Shown here: positions 29,182 to 38,206 of the stretch, in pieces
Layout of the letters: each line of letters starts with the position of its first letter
Numbering within the stretch: position 1 is the first letter of the stretch
Assembly: GCF_018780565.1 (NCBI RefSeq)
Contig: NZ_JADMJN010000009.1
Location: 98,921-162,920 of the forward strand
DNA from: Rhodoferax sp.
Lineage (GTDB): Bacteria > Pseudomonadota > Gammaproteobacteria > Burkholderiales > Burkholderiaceae_C
DNA length: 64,000 nt
Direction: 5' to 3'
The notes under the pieces: model-generated
Seen by the model: only the letters and a program-made list of their open reading frames with translations
Database searches by the model: none
What the model was told of the DNA's origin: nothing
Program-made: the position numbers and the translations under genes

Positions 29182-29940
29182 ATGAAACCCGTGCCTCCCC
29201 AAGCTAGCATGGCGTTGCTGGCGTTTGTCATGTCGGGCAGCCTGCAGGCCGGAGAAGTCCATGTGGCCGTGGCCGCCAACTTTGCCTCGCCCCTGAAGGC
29301 GCTGGCTGCCGATTTTGAAAAAAACACGGGCCACAGGATGGTGCTGTCCGCTGGGGCCTCGGGCAAGCTGTACGCCCAGATCAAAAGCGGTGCTCCGTTT
29401 GATGTATTTCTGGCAGCTGACGACGAAACACCCAACCGGTTGGAAAAGGAAGGCGACGCCGTGGCGGGCTCGCGCTTCACCTACGCCACCGGCAAGCTGG
29501 TGCTGTGGTCGGCCAGGTCCGGCACCGTGGACGCCCAGGGCGAGGTGTTGAAAAGCGGAAACTTCAAACACCTGGGGCTGGCCGCGCCGAAGCTGGCACC
29601 CTATGGCGCAGCGGCCATGCAAACCCTGACTCACCTCCGGCTCATGGACCGGCTGCAGGCACGCCTGGTACAAGGCGAAAGCATTGGCCAGACCTACAGT
29701 TTTGTCGCCAGCGGCAATGCCGAGCTGGGTTTTGTGGCCCTCTCCCAAGTCTCTGAAAACGGCAAGATCACCAAAGGTTCGGGCTGGATCGTGCCGGCCC
29801 ATCTGTACAGCCCGCTGCGCCAGGACGCGGTCATGCTCGTGCGGGGCAGCCGCAACCCTGCCGCCAGTGCCCTGCTGGCATTTTTGAAAACCGGGAAGAC
29901 CAGGACAGTGATACGCTCCTTCGGCTATGAAACTGAATAA
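29182..29940 (+). CDS. modA: Molybdate ABC transporter substrate-binding protein
   Basis: This is the periplasmic receptor for molybdate (and usually tungstate). The 252-residue protein has a signal peptide (about 1-23, ending SLQA) and the ModA stretches VHVAVAANFASPLKAL, LSAGASGKLYAQI, APFDVFLAADDE and ASGNAELGFVALSQV. Given the tungsten enzyme next door, it may serve both oxyanions; the sequence does not show which is preferred. modB follows with no gap. Confidence 0.93.
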   Translation: MKPVPPQASMALLAFVMSGSLQAGEVHVAVAANFASPLKALAADFEKNTGHRMVLSAGASGKLYAQIKSGAPFDVFLAADDETPNRLEKEGDAVAGSRFTYATGKLVLWSARSGTVDAQGEVLKSGNFKHLGLAAPKLAPYGAAAMQTLTHLRLMDRLQARLVQGESIGQTYSFVASGNAELGFVALSQVSENGKITKGSGWIVPAHLYSPLRQDAVMLVRGSRNPAASALLAFLKTGKTRTVIRSFGYETE

Positions 29941-30639
29941 GTGCTTGACGTAATGCCCGGGGTCTATTGGGACGCGGTCGCGCTCACCCTCAAACTCGCC
30001 GGCATCACGACGCTGCTGTTGCTGTTGCTCGGCACGCCGCTGGCCTGGTGGCTGGCGCGCACACGCTCCTGGCTCAAGGGGCCGGTCGGTGCGCTGGTGG
30101 CCTTGCCCATCGTCTTGCCGCCCACGGTGATCGGGTTCTACCTGCTGGTCGCCATGGGGCCGCAGGGGCCGGTGGGGCAACTCACCCAATCTCTGGGCCT
30201 GGGTCTGCTGCCATTCACGTTTGCCGGCCTGGTCGTGGGCTCGGTATTTTATTCGCTGCCCTTTGTAGTGCAACCGCTGCAGAATGCCTTTGAAGCCATC
30301 GGCGAGCGCCCACTGGAGGCCGCGGCCACTCTGCGCGCTTCGCCAATGGATACCTTTTTCAGCGTCATCTTGCCCCTGGCCCGGCCCGGTTACCTCACCG
30401 CCGCGGTGATGGGCTTTGCACACACCGTCGGCGAATTCGGTGTGGTGCTGATGATTGGCGGCAACATCCCGGACAAAACCCGTGTCGTGTCTGTTCAGAT
30501 TTACGACCACGTGGAAGCTCTGGAATACACGCAGGCGCACTGGCTGGCTGCAGGCATGGTGCTGTTCTCGTTTGCAGTGCTGCTGGTGCTTTACATCTTC
30601 AACCCCACCGGGCGGCGCAAATGGGGTCCTGACCGATGA
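29941..30639 (+). CDS. modB: Molybdate ABC transporter permease
   Basis: The 232-residue membrane protein has about five helices and the ABC-permease EAA loop ([20 protein letters not shown]), plus [14 protein letters not shown] and [17 protein letters not shown], which are typical of ModB. It starts with GTG immediately after the modA stop; no other start with a ribosome site is evident, so it is likely coupled to modA. It overlaps modC by 4 bp (ATGA). Confidence 0.93.
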   Translation: MLDVMPGVYWDAVALTLKLAGITTLLLLLLGTPLAWWLARTRSWLKGPVGALVALPIVLPPTVIGFYLLVAMGPQGPVGQLTQSLGLGLLPFTFAGLVVGSVFYSLPFVVQPLQNAFEAIGERPLEAAATLRASPMDTFFSVILPLARPGYLTAAVMGFAHTVGEFGVVLMIGGNIPDKTRVVSVQIYDHVEALEYTQAHWLAAGMVLFSFAVLLVLYIFNPTGRRKWGPDR

Positions 30640-31736
30640 GCGCCTCGTCCACCAAGCGGATCCGCGCGCGATTCCAGCTCAACTACCCCGGCTTTGAATT
30701 GGATGTTGACCTCGACCTGGCAGGCCGCGGCATCACCGCCCTGTTCGGGCCTTCGGGTTCGGGTAAGACCAGCTGCCTGCGCACCATTGCCGGGCTGGAG
30801 CGCAGCATGCAAGGCGTCATGGCCTATGTGGCCGTGAATGATGAAGTCTGGCAGGACGATGCCAAGGGCGTGTTTGTGCCCGTGCACCAGCGCGCACTGG
30901 GCTATGTGTTTCAGGATGCCAATCTGTTCACTCACCTCAGCGTCGCTCAAAATCTGGCCTATGGCAGGACGCGCATCCCGCCAGCACTGCGCCGCGTCTC
31001 GCTGGATCAAGCCGTTGCCCTGCTGGGCATTGGCCACTTGATGGACCGCCAACCCGGCACGCTGTCGGGTGGTGAACGCCAGCGCGTGGCCATTGCCCGC
31101 GCCCTGGCCACCAGCCCACGCATATTGCTGATGGACGAACCGTTGGCTGCCCTGGACGCCCCGCGCAAAGCCGAGGTGCTGCCCTATCTGGCAAAACTTC
31201 ACCATGAACTTGACATACCCGTGCTGTATGTGAGCCACGCGCTGGATGAAGTGGCGCGCCTGGCGGACCATCTCGTGTTGCTGAACGAGGGACATGTGAC
31301 GGCCAGTGGCCCAACGGGTGAGTTGCTGACGCGTCTGGATCTGTCGATCGCGCATGGCGATGCGGCAGGCGCCGTGCTCAGCGCCACCGTGTGGAGCCAC
31401 GACGCAGCCGACCATCTCACGACAGCCCGCTTTGCGGGTGGGACGATAACAGTGCCCGAGCAAAATGCCGCCATTGGTTCACCGCTTCGCATCCGCGTGC
31501 AGGCACGCGACGTCAGCCTGACACTGGAACGGCAAAGCGGCACCAGCATCCTTAACATCATTGCCGCCACCGTCACCGCCCTGTCACCCGACAGTCCCGG
31601 CCAAGTCATGGTGGCGCTGGATGCATGTGGCTGCCCCTTGCTGGCCCGCGTGACCACCCGATCGGCCAAGGCGCTGGCACTGACCCCGGGTCTGACGCTG
31701 TATGCGCAGATCAAGGGCGTAGCGATTCTGGGATAG
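30636..31736 (+). CDS. modC: Molybdate ABC transporter ATP-binding protein
   Basis: The 366-residue protein has an ABC ATPase domain with Walker [11 protein letters not shown] (residues 38-47), Q-loop YVFQDANLF, signature [15 protein letters not shown] and Walker [15 protein letters not shown]-terminal MOP/TOBE domain (about 300-365, [13 protein letters not shown]) binds the oxyanion. This C-terminal domain is the ModC hallmark and allows regulation of transport by substrate. It ends the modABC operon. Confidence 0.94.
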   Translation: MSASSTKRIRARFQLNYPGFELDVDLDLAGRGITALFGPSGSGKTSCLRTIAGLERSMQGVMAYVAVNDEVWQDDAKGVFVPVHQRALGYVFQDANLFTHLSVAQNLAYGRTRIPPALRRVSLDQAVALLGIGHLMDRQPGTLSGGERQRVAIARALATSPRILLMDEPLAALDAPRKAEVLPYLAKLHHELDIPVLYVSHALDEVARLADHLVLLNEGHVTASGPTGELLTRLDLSIAHGDAAGAVLSATVWSHDAADHLTTARFAGGTITVPEQNAAIGSPLRIRVQARDVSLTLERQSGTSILNIIAATVTALSPDSPGQVMVALDACGCPLLARVTTRSAKALALTPGLTLYAQIKGVAILG

Positions 31737-31770
31737 TGCCGCAAGACCTGACCGTCACAGACGGCTGCAC

Positions 31771-32799
31771 ATGGATAATGAGATGGTCATGAACATCATT
31801 CCTGCCAGCGCAAGTTCCATTACCGAAGTAGCAGGCCTTGAAGTCGGCCATTTCACCGACAGCCGCCGCCCCACGGGCTGCACCGTCATCATTGCGCGCG
31901 ACGGTGCGGTGGCGGGCGTGGATGTGCGCGGCGCAGCACCCGGCACACGCGAAACAGACCTCTTGCATCCCTCCAATCTGGTGGACCGGGTACACGCCAT
32001 TACCCTGGCGGGTGGCAGCGCCTGGGGGCTGGATGCGGCCAGCGGCGTGATGCGCTGGCTGGAAGAAAACCAGATCGGATTGCCGGTGGGCTTTGGCCTG
32101 GTACCCATCGTGCCCGCGGCCGTGCTGTTTGATTTGCCGGTGGGTGATGCCAGCATCCGACCCGATGCCCGCGCCGGCTATGAAGCCTGCCTGGCAGCGA
32201 GCCGCGCAGCGCCCGCCGAAGGCAATGTGGGTGCTGGCGCTGGCGCACTGGTGGGCAAACTCTTTGGACTGCAGCGGGCCATGAAAGGCGGTATCGGCAG
32301 CGCATCGATCACTGTGGACGGCATTACGGTGGGCGCAATCATCGCCTGCAACGCAGTAGGCGACGTCGTCGATCCGGCCACAGGCCTGCCGCTGGCAGGC
32401 GCCCGAACGCCCGATGGCAAATCACTTTTGAACATTCGCGATGCCATTCTGACGGGTGAGGCACCCCAAACGATACTGGCCGGCACCAACACCACCATCG
32501 GCGTGATTGCCACCGATGCCATTCTGACCAAGACCCAGGCACACCGTCTGGCCCAGGTGGCCCATGACGGACTGGCTCGCAGCATCAACCCGGTGCATAC
32601 CATGTCCGATGGCGACACCCTGTTTGCAATGGGAACCGGCAAGGCCGGCAAGAGCGCAGGGATGATGCTGCTCAGCGTTCTGGCCGCCGAGGTGTGCGCT
32701 CGTGCTGTGGTGCGGGCCATACGGGCCGCCAGGGGCATCAGCGAGAGTGGCATGCATTGGCCTGCCGCTGTCGAACTGCACCCACAGGCCAAGCCCTGA
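31771..32799 (+). CDS. P1 family (DmpA/NylC-like) peptidase or amidase
   Basis: The 342-residue protein belongs to the Ntn-type P1 hydrolases, which mature by cutting themselves once. The conserved stretches are GLEVGHFTD, LAGGSAWGLDAASGVMRWLEE, GNVGAGAGALVGK and the predicted self-cleavage site Asn240-Thr241 in AGTNTTIGVIATDA, where Thr241 becomes the nucleophile as in the nylon oligomer hydrolase NylC. Substrate (N-terminal peptides, beta-peptides or other amides) cannot be read from sequence. It starts 34 bp after modC and is followed after 11 bp by a TAXI protein. Confidence 0.85.
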   Translation: MDNEMVMNIIPASASSITEVAGLEVGHFTDSRRPTGCTVIIARDGAVAGVDVRGAAPGTRETDLLHPSNLVDRVHAITLAGGSAWGLDAASGVMRWLEENQIGLPVGFGLVPIVPAAVLFDLPVGDASIRPDARAGYEACLAASRAAPAEGNVGAGAGALVGKLFGLQRAMKGGIGSASITVDGITVGAIIACNAVGDVVDPATGLPLAGARTPDGKSLLNIRDAILTGEAPQTILAGTNTTIGVIATDAILTKTQAHRLAQVAHDGLARSINPVHTMSDGDTLFAMGTGKAGKSAGMMLLSVLAAEVCARAVVRAIRAARGISESGMHWPAAVELHPQAKP

Positions 32800-32810
32800 C
32801 AGTTCGCACC

Positions 32811-34130
32811 ATGCCCAAGACGATCCGCCATGCCTTGCTGTCGATTCGGGACCTACTGACATCGGCGGGGCCATTCATCCTGCTTGCCATAGTCCTGCTG
32901 GCTCTGGCCTACTGGTGGCTGGACCCGACGCCACCGAAGCGCGTCACGCTGGCCACCGGGCCTGCGCAGAGCGCCTATGCCGAATTCGGCAAACGCTACG
33001 CCAAGGCCATGGCAGCCTACGGCATTGAAGTGCAACTTGTGCCAAGCGAGGGGGCGGCCCAAAATCTTGAATGGCTCACGCAGGGCAAGGTCGATCTGGG
33101 CTTTGTGCAAGGCGGCAGCGGTGCACTGGATGTCAGCCAGACTGGCTTGCTCGCCCTGGGCAGTTTGTTCGTCGAACCAGTGTGGCTGTTTTACCGCGTG
33201 GACGCTGCACGCACGGTGACGAAAGATTCAACACTGCACACCCTGTCCGAGTTGAAGGGCCTGCGCATGAATGTCGGCACCGTTGGCAGCGGCGTACCCA
33301 GCCTGATTCGCAAACTGTTCGATGCCAATCAGCTGGACGAACGCAGCGTCACTTTGTCCCAACTGGAGCAGACCCCGGCGACTGTGGCATTCCTGAATGG
33401 TGAACTGGATGTGCTGGTGTTCGCCTCGGCACCGGAATCACTCATGGTCCAGATGCTGCTGCAAACCCCGGGGGTGAAGTTGATGGCCTTTGCGCAGAGT
33501 GAAGCCTACTCGCGCCGGCTACCCTTTCTGACGCCAGTGACCCTGCCCCGCGGCGTTGTGAACCTGGCCAAAGACATCCCCGAACAGAATGTGCGGCTGG
33601 TAGCCCCCACCACCACCCTGATCGCCCGCCGCGGCGTGCATCCAGCCATCATGCAGTTGTTCTCCCAGTCATCCCTGACATTGCACAGCACGGCGGGCTG
33701 GTTCAACCACGCGCATGAATATCCCAATGCGGCCAACACGGAATTTCCTCTTTCGGCGGAAGCAGAACGCACCATTCGCAACGGCATACCGCTGCTGCAA
33801 CGCTACTTGCCTTTTTCGTACGCCAACCTGATGGAACGCATGTGGCTGGCGCTGGGCATCATCATTGCGGTGTTGTTGCCGCTCAGCCGCATCGTGCCGC
33901 CGCTTTACGAGTTCAAGATCCGCTCAAGGGTATTCCGCTGGTATGCGCGTTTGCGTGAAATTGAAGAGCGTGCCGAAAACCAAACAAATTCATCGGAAGA
34001 ATTGATTGCAGAACTCAACAGGCTTGAGACCCGCGTAGGAAAAATTACGGTGCCTCTGTCTTATGCGGATGAACTCTACGCACTACGCAACCACATCGAA
34101 CTGGTGCGCAACAGGATTCTCAGGTCTTGA
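32811..34130 (+). CDS. TAXI-family TRAP solute receptor with C-terminal membrane helix
   Basis: The 439-residue protein has an N-terminal membrane anchor (about 17-37) and a TAXI receptor domain (VTLATGPAQSAYAEFGKRYA, VDLGFVQGGSG, GLRMNVGTVGSG). It has a second helix near residues 345-365 (WLALGIIIAVLLPLSRI), with a charged cytoplasmic tail containing REIEERAENQ. No TRAP permease gene is beside it, so this two-helix version may act as a sensor or as an orphan receptor. The ATG at 32811 is chosen; upstream open codons lie inside the P1 peptidase gene. It ends by overlapping the converging DUF1631 gene by 11 bp. Confidence 0.82.
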   Translation: MPKTIRHALLSIRDLLTSAGPFILLAIVLLALAYWWLDPTPPKRVTLATGPAQSAYAEFGKRYAKAMAAYGIEVQLVPSEGAAQNLEWLTQGKVDLGFVQGGSGALDVSQTGLLALGSLFVEPVWLFYRVDAARTVTKDSTLHTLSELKGLRMNVGTVGSGVPSLIRKLFDANQLDERSVTLSQLEQTPATVAFLNGELDVLVFASAPESLMVQMLLQTPGVKLMAFAQSEAYSRRLPFLTPVTLPRGVVNLAKDIPEQNVRLVAPTTTLIARRGVHPAIMQLFSQSSLTLHSTAGWFNHAHEYPNAANTEFPLSAEAERTIRNGIPLLQRYLPFSYANLMERMWLALGIIIAVLLPLSRIVPPLYEFKIRSRVFRWYARLREIEERAENQTNSSEELIAELNRLETRVGKITVPLSYADELYALRNHIELVRNRILRS

Positions 34131-36447
34131 CGTCCATGCTGTTGAGAATGGCGGTTTGCACCACCGCATCGAGGGCACCGTCCACCACGGGTTGACCGGA
34201 AACGATGCGCATGCTGCCCGCAGCAAGCAGCTTGTCGCGGGAGCGCCGCGTCATGGACTGCGTACTGCCGTAGGCACTGGTAAACAAAAACAGGGTTCCA
34301 TGCGGACTGGCCCATGAGAGCTGTGTTCGAACCCACGCACCCTTGACCAGCATTTCCACCCATGACCCCAGTGGCAAGGAAAACTCAACGGAGGTGGAAT
34401 CCATCGAAACAGCTAGCTGCTCAGGTTCGCCCGGTGTATGAGCCTCATGCAATGCCGCATTGGCAACGGGCAGCGGCAACACCTGCGACATGGCCTGGGC
34501 CACATCCATGAATCCAGAAGCTTTGGCCTCCGCTGGCGCCACCCAGGGCTCAGCATCCTCCAGCAAACTCAGGCTCAAACCATCAGGCTGCGCTGGCGAC
34601 TCCACTTTGACGGGCGCCCGGAATGCCAACTGGTGCTGCTTCATCAACAAATCGAAGAATGCACTGGTCTTGACTGGTGGATAGTCGATGAGTTCAAGCC
34701 CCTCACGCAATTTGCCCAACAACTTGGGGACCAAGCGGGTCAACTTCCCGATATCCCGGCGGGTCAGCTCAGGTTGAGCACTCCACATCAGCGCCAGAGA
34801 CAGTTCCCGATATTGACCAGGATCCTCCGACTGCGCCTTGTCCCCGATACGTGCATGGGCCATCACCTGTGCCCACGGTCCGCACAGAAAATCACGTACG
34901 CCTTCAGGCACTTTCAGGGCCTCGGGTTGCGCCTGAATTTCCCTGGCGATCTTCTCGGCCAGGACATTGCGCGCCTCGACGTGTTGCAAGGCTTTCACCG
35001 CTTTTTCCAACTGCGCGGAAGGGGCGCGTGCATCCCACCCGTGAATTAATTCATTGAGGACCTTCTCAAACGGCTGCGCATCCTCTATCGACATGTCCGG
35101 CAAAGGGGCGGCCACCAGATGCAAAAGATTCAAAAAGTCTGCAAACCCGCGCGTGGCAACCGATTCATAGGCCAGGCTGCGATGCGTGATTTCCTGCAGC
35201 AAACATCTGGCCGGGTGCTGCTTGTCGCTGAAGAATCGAGGGTCCACCAGAGCCAGCCGCAACAACGCTGGTTCAAGATTCTTCACCACATCCCTTATCG
35301 GTTCGAGCAGCCGCGAGTCGCGGGCAATGTTCTCCACCATCAGCGCGACCACTTCCAGGCTGAGCGCCTGCCCCACACCGCTGGCACCACGGCGCAACTC
35401 AGCGCGCACAGACTGCGGAGATCCGTCACTTGCGACACCGCCCCCACCGGCCAGGTTGCGCCGCTGGCCGATGCGCTCCATCACGCGATCGACCTGATCC
35501 ATCTCCTGAAGCGCTTCCAGAGCAGCCGGCACCGTGGCATCAAAATCGGTAGCAGACGGTAGCGTTTTGTCGCCTGATTCAAATTCACGTGAAAACTGGG
35601 CAGAAAATGATTTGACGCCGGCATTCACCGGCCCCTGGTCCAACTCACCGGTCAACAATCGGCGCAGCTTGTCCAGTGTCAGAATAGTTTCATTCTGGAC
35701 CGATAGAGAGTCGCCAGGCAGGGAGGTTGCGGAGCCGGATCGCGGACCGGCAGCAGCACTGAGGCCACCGCCTCCACCATGGGTGCGGACCACCGCATAA
35801 CCGGTAGCCGCGACGCCCTTGCTCTGCAAGCGCTGCGACAGTGTCTGATACAGCTCACTCAGCTCTTTGCCCAGCGCGGCACTCATGTAGTGCAGCCAGT
35901 CCATTTGAATCGGCGAGGGTACCGGCGCTTGCGCCAACACGCTACGCAGCGCACGAATGAAAACTTCCGGTCGCAAGGGGTTGCGCTCGGGTTGCACGGC
36001 TTTCAAGCCAAGCGTGGCACAAATATAGGTATTAAGTTCAGCCAGCGAAGCCTCAGCTGCCAGCATGGCCGATTGCTGGGCGCGCGCCAACACCACACTT
36101 TCATGAACCTGGTCTGAATCCATCAACTCGAGTTGATCGAAATGCAGACTGGCCAGCGCCACTGTCACCGCGACGCCTTCTGGCAAGGTCTGCTTGAAAG
36201 CCGCTGTCAGCGCTGCGGGGTAGAGCCCGTTAAGCTGGACCGCATGGCTATCCAGCAGCTTGAGAGAGAGCTCCGCCTGGCCCCGCTCAACCAAGCCACG
36301 CACCTGCTTGGCACGCTCCCTGAGAGACAAGCGCGCTGCCGCCAGCACTTTGCCCATCATGGACTCGCCGGCTTGGGCCGCCTGCTCCAACGTGGCCTGG
36401 TAGAGAGCCGTGTACTGATGCTCCCTGCCAGCCGATTGCGTGTTCAT
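34120..36447 (-). CDS. DUF1631 family protein (first copy)
   Basis: The 775-residue protein matches the DUF1631 family, whose function I do not know. Both copies in this window share TLDKLRRLLTGEL in the middle, a segment with DPRFFSDKQHPAR, and a C-terminal stretch WVEMLVKGAWVRTQLSWASP. The last of these is a small domain found at the end of the family. No signal peptide or membrane helix is present, so it is likely cytoplasmic. It lies 18 bp downstream of ettA on the same strand and should be co-transcribed with it. Confidence 0.8.
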   Translation of the reverse strand: MNTQSAGREHQYTALYQATLEQAAQAGESMMGKVLAAARLSLRERAKQVRGLVERGQAELSLKLLDSHAVQLNGLYPAALTAAFKQTLPEGVAVTVALASLHFDQLELMDSDQVHESVVLARAQQSAMLAAEASLAELNTYICATLGLKAVQPERNPLRPEVFIRALRSVLAQAPVPSPIQMDWLHYMSAALGKELSELYQTLSQRLQSKGVAATGYAVVRTHGGGGGLSAAAGPRSGSATSLPGDSLSVQNETILTLDKLRRLLTGELDQGPVNAGVKSFSAQFSREFESGDKTLPSATDFDATVPAALEALQEMDQVDRVMERIGQRRNLAGGGGVASDGSPQSVRAELRRGASGVGQALSLEVVALMVENIARDSRLLEPIRDVVKNLEPALLRLALVDPRFFSDKQHPARCLLQEITHRSLAYESVATRGFADFLNLLHLVAAPLPDMSIEDAQPFEKVLNELIHGWDARAPSAQLEKAVKALQHVEARNVLAEKIAREIQAQPEALKVPEGVRDFLCGPWAQVMAHARIGDKAQSEDPGQYRELSLALMWSAQPELTRRDIGKLTRLVPKLLGKLREGLELIDYPPVKTSAFFDLLMKQHQLAFRAPVKVESPAQPDGLSLSLLEDAEPWVAPAEAKASGFMDVAQAMSQVLPLPVANAALHEAHTPGEPEQLAVSMDSTSVEFSLPLGSWVEMLVKGAWVRTQLSWASPHGTLFLFTSAYGSTQSMTRRSRDKLLAAGSMRIVSGQPVVDGALDAVVQTAILNSMDVKT

Positions 36448-36465
36448 GGCTGTTGCGCGACCGGT

Positions 36466-38127
36466 TTACTTCAAGGCCTTGAAACGCATGCGCTTGGGTT
36501 TGGCACCTTCCTCACCCAGGCGCTTCTTCTTGTCAGCCTCGTATTCCTGGTAATTGCCGTCAAAGAAGGTCCATTGACTGTCGCCTTCGCAGGCCAGAAT
36601 GTGGGTTGCAATGCGGTCGAGGAACCAGCGATCATGGCTGATCACCATGAGCGAACCGGCGAATTCCAGCAAGGCGTCCTCCAGGGCGCGCAGAGTTTCC
36701 ACGTCCAAATCGTTGGATGGTTCGTCCAGCATCAGCACGTTGCCGCCAGCGATCAAGGTCTTGGCCAGATGCAGACGCCCGCGCTCACCGCCCGACAGCG
36801 TACCGACACGCTTTTGCTGGTCCGCACCGTTGAAGTTAAACCGTCCGCAATAGGCACGACTGGCCATCTGAAACTTGCCCACATTCAGAATATCGAGTCC
36901 ACCGGACACGTCTTCCCAAACCGTTTTGTCGTTCGACAAATCATCCCGGTTCTGGTCAACAAACGCCATCTTGACGGTGGAGCCAATCTTGACCTCACCG
37001 CTGTCAGGCTTCTGTTGGCCCGAAATCATGCGGAACAAGGTTGATTTGCCCGCGCCGTTGGGGCCGATGATGCCGACAATGGCACCAGCCGGAACTTTGA
37101 AACTCAGGTTGTCAATCAAGACGCGGTCGCCAAATGACTTGGTGACGTTGACGAACTCAATCACTTCATTGCCCAGGCGCTCGGCCACAGGAATGAAAAT
37201 CTCGTTGGTTTCGTTGCGCTTTTGATACTCGAAGTCTGACAACTCTTCAAAACGGGCCAGACGCGCCTTGCTCTTGGCTTGACGTGCCTTGGGGTTCTGA
37301 CGCGACCACTCAAGTTCTTTCTTCAAAGCCTTGGCGCGTGATTCCTCGCCCTTTTGTTCCTGGACCAGACGCTCCTGCTTCTGTTGCAGCCAGTCGCTGT
37401 AATTGCCTTTGTAGGGAATGCCGGAGCCGCGGTCCAGTTCAAGAATCCACTCGGCAGCGTTGTCCAGGAAGTAGCGATCGTGGGTAATGGCCACCACGGT
37501 GCCTGGGTAGCGCTGCAGAAACTGCTCCAGCCAGTCCACCGACTCGGCATCCAGGTGATTGGTGGGCTCATCGAGCAGCAACATGTCGGGCTTGGAGAGC
37601 AACAAGCGACACAGGGCCACCCGGCGCTTTTCACCACCAGATAACAGACCGACCTTGGCATCCCAGGGAGGCAGGCGCAAGGCGTCAGCGGCGATCTCAA
37701 GCTGATGCTCTGAATCGGTACCAGCGCTGCCAATGATGGCTTCCATCTTGGCCTGCTCTTCGGCGAGCGCGTCGAAGTCGGCATCTTCTTCGGCATAGGC
37801 GGCGTAAATCTCTTCCAGGCGGGCTTTGGCCTTGAACACGTCGCCCATGCCCGCTTCCACGCTTTCGCGCACGGTTTGATCCGGATCAAGCTGGGGCTCC
37901 TGGGGCAGGTAGCCGATGTTCAGACCAGCCATGGGCACGGCCTCGCCTTCGAACTCCTTGTCGACACCGGCCATGATTTTGAGCAGGGTCGACTTGCCGG
38001 AACCATTGGTACCGAGCACGCCAATCTTGGCGCCGGGGAAGAAACTGAGTGAAATGTCTTTGAGAATGAAACGCTTCGGCGGCACGATCTTGCCGAGTCG
38101 GTTCATGGAAAATACGTATTGAGCCAT
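36466..38127 (-). CDS. ettA: Energy-dependent translational throttle protein EttA (ABC-F)
   Basis: EttA binds the ribosomal E site and gates the first peptide bond according to the ATP/ADP level. The 553-residue protein has two ABC domains with Walker A GTNGSGKST (about 39) and GPNGAGKST (about 350), signatures LSGGEKRRVALC and LSGGERGRLHLAK, and the linker with the EttA arm region. The start MAQYVFSMNRLGKIVPPK is the standard EttA beginning. It sits between two DUF1631 genes on the same strand (18 bp and about 80 bp gaps), an arrangement that suggests one transcription unit. Confidence 0.95.
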   Translation of the reverse strand: MAQYVFSMNRLGKIVPPKRFILKDISLSFFPGAKIGVLGTNGSGKSTLLKIMAGVDKEFEGEAVPMAGLNIGYLPQEPQLDPDQTVRESVEAGMGDVFKAKARLEEIYAAYAEEDADFDALAEEQAKMEAIIGSAGTDSEHQLEIAADALRLPPWDAKVGLLSGGEKRRVALCRLLLSKPDMLLLDEPTNHLDAESVDWLEQFLQRYPGTVVAITHDRYFLDNAAEWILELDRGSGIPYKGNYSDWLQQKQERLVQEQKGEESRAKALKKELEWSRQNPKARQAKSKARLARFEELSDFEYQKRNETNEIFIPVAERLGNEVIEFVNVTKSFGDRVLIDNLSFKVPAGAIVGIIGPNGAGKSTLFRMISGQQKPDSGEVKIGSTVKMAFVDQNRDDLSNDKTVWEDVSGGLDILNVGKFQMASRAYCGRFNFNGADQQKRVGTLSGGERGRLHLAKTLIAGGNVLMLDEPSNDLDVETLRALEDALLEFAGSLMVISHDRWFLDRIATHILACEGDSQWTFFDGNYQEYEADKKKRLGEEGAKPKRMRFKALK

Positions 38128-38206
38128 TGGTGTTGCGAGGTATTTCGAGGTGTAAATACCACATTATCGACGCACGGCCGATCTTTCACCCACCGGAGCC
38201 CAAGAA

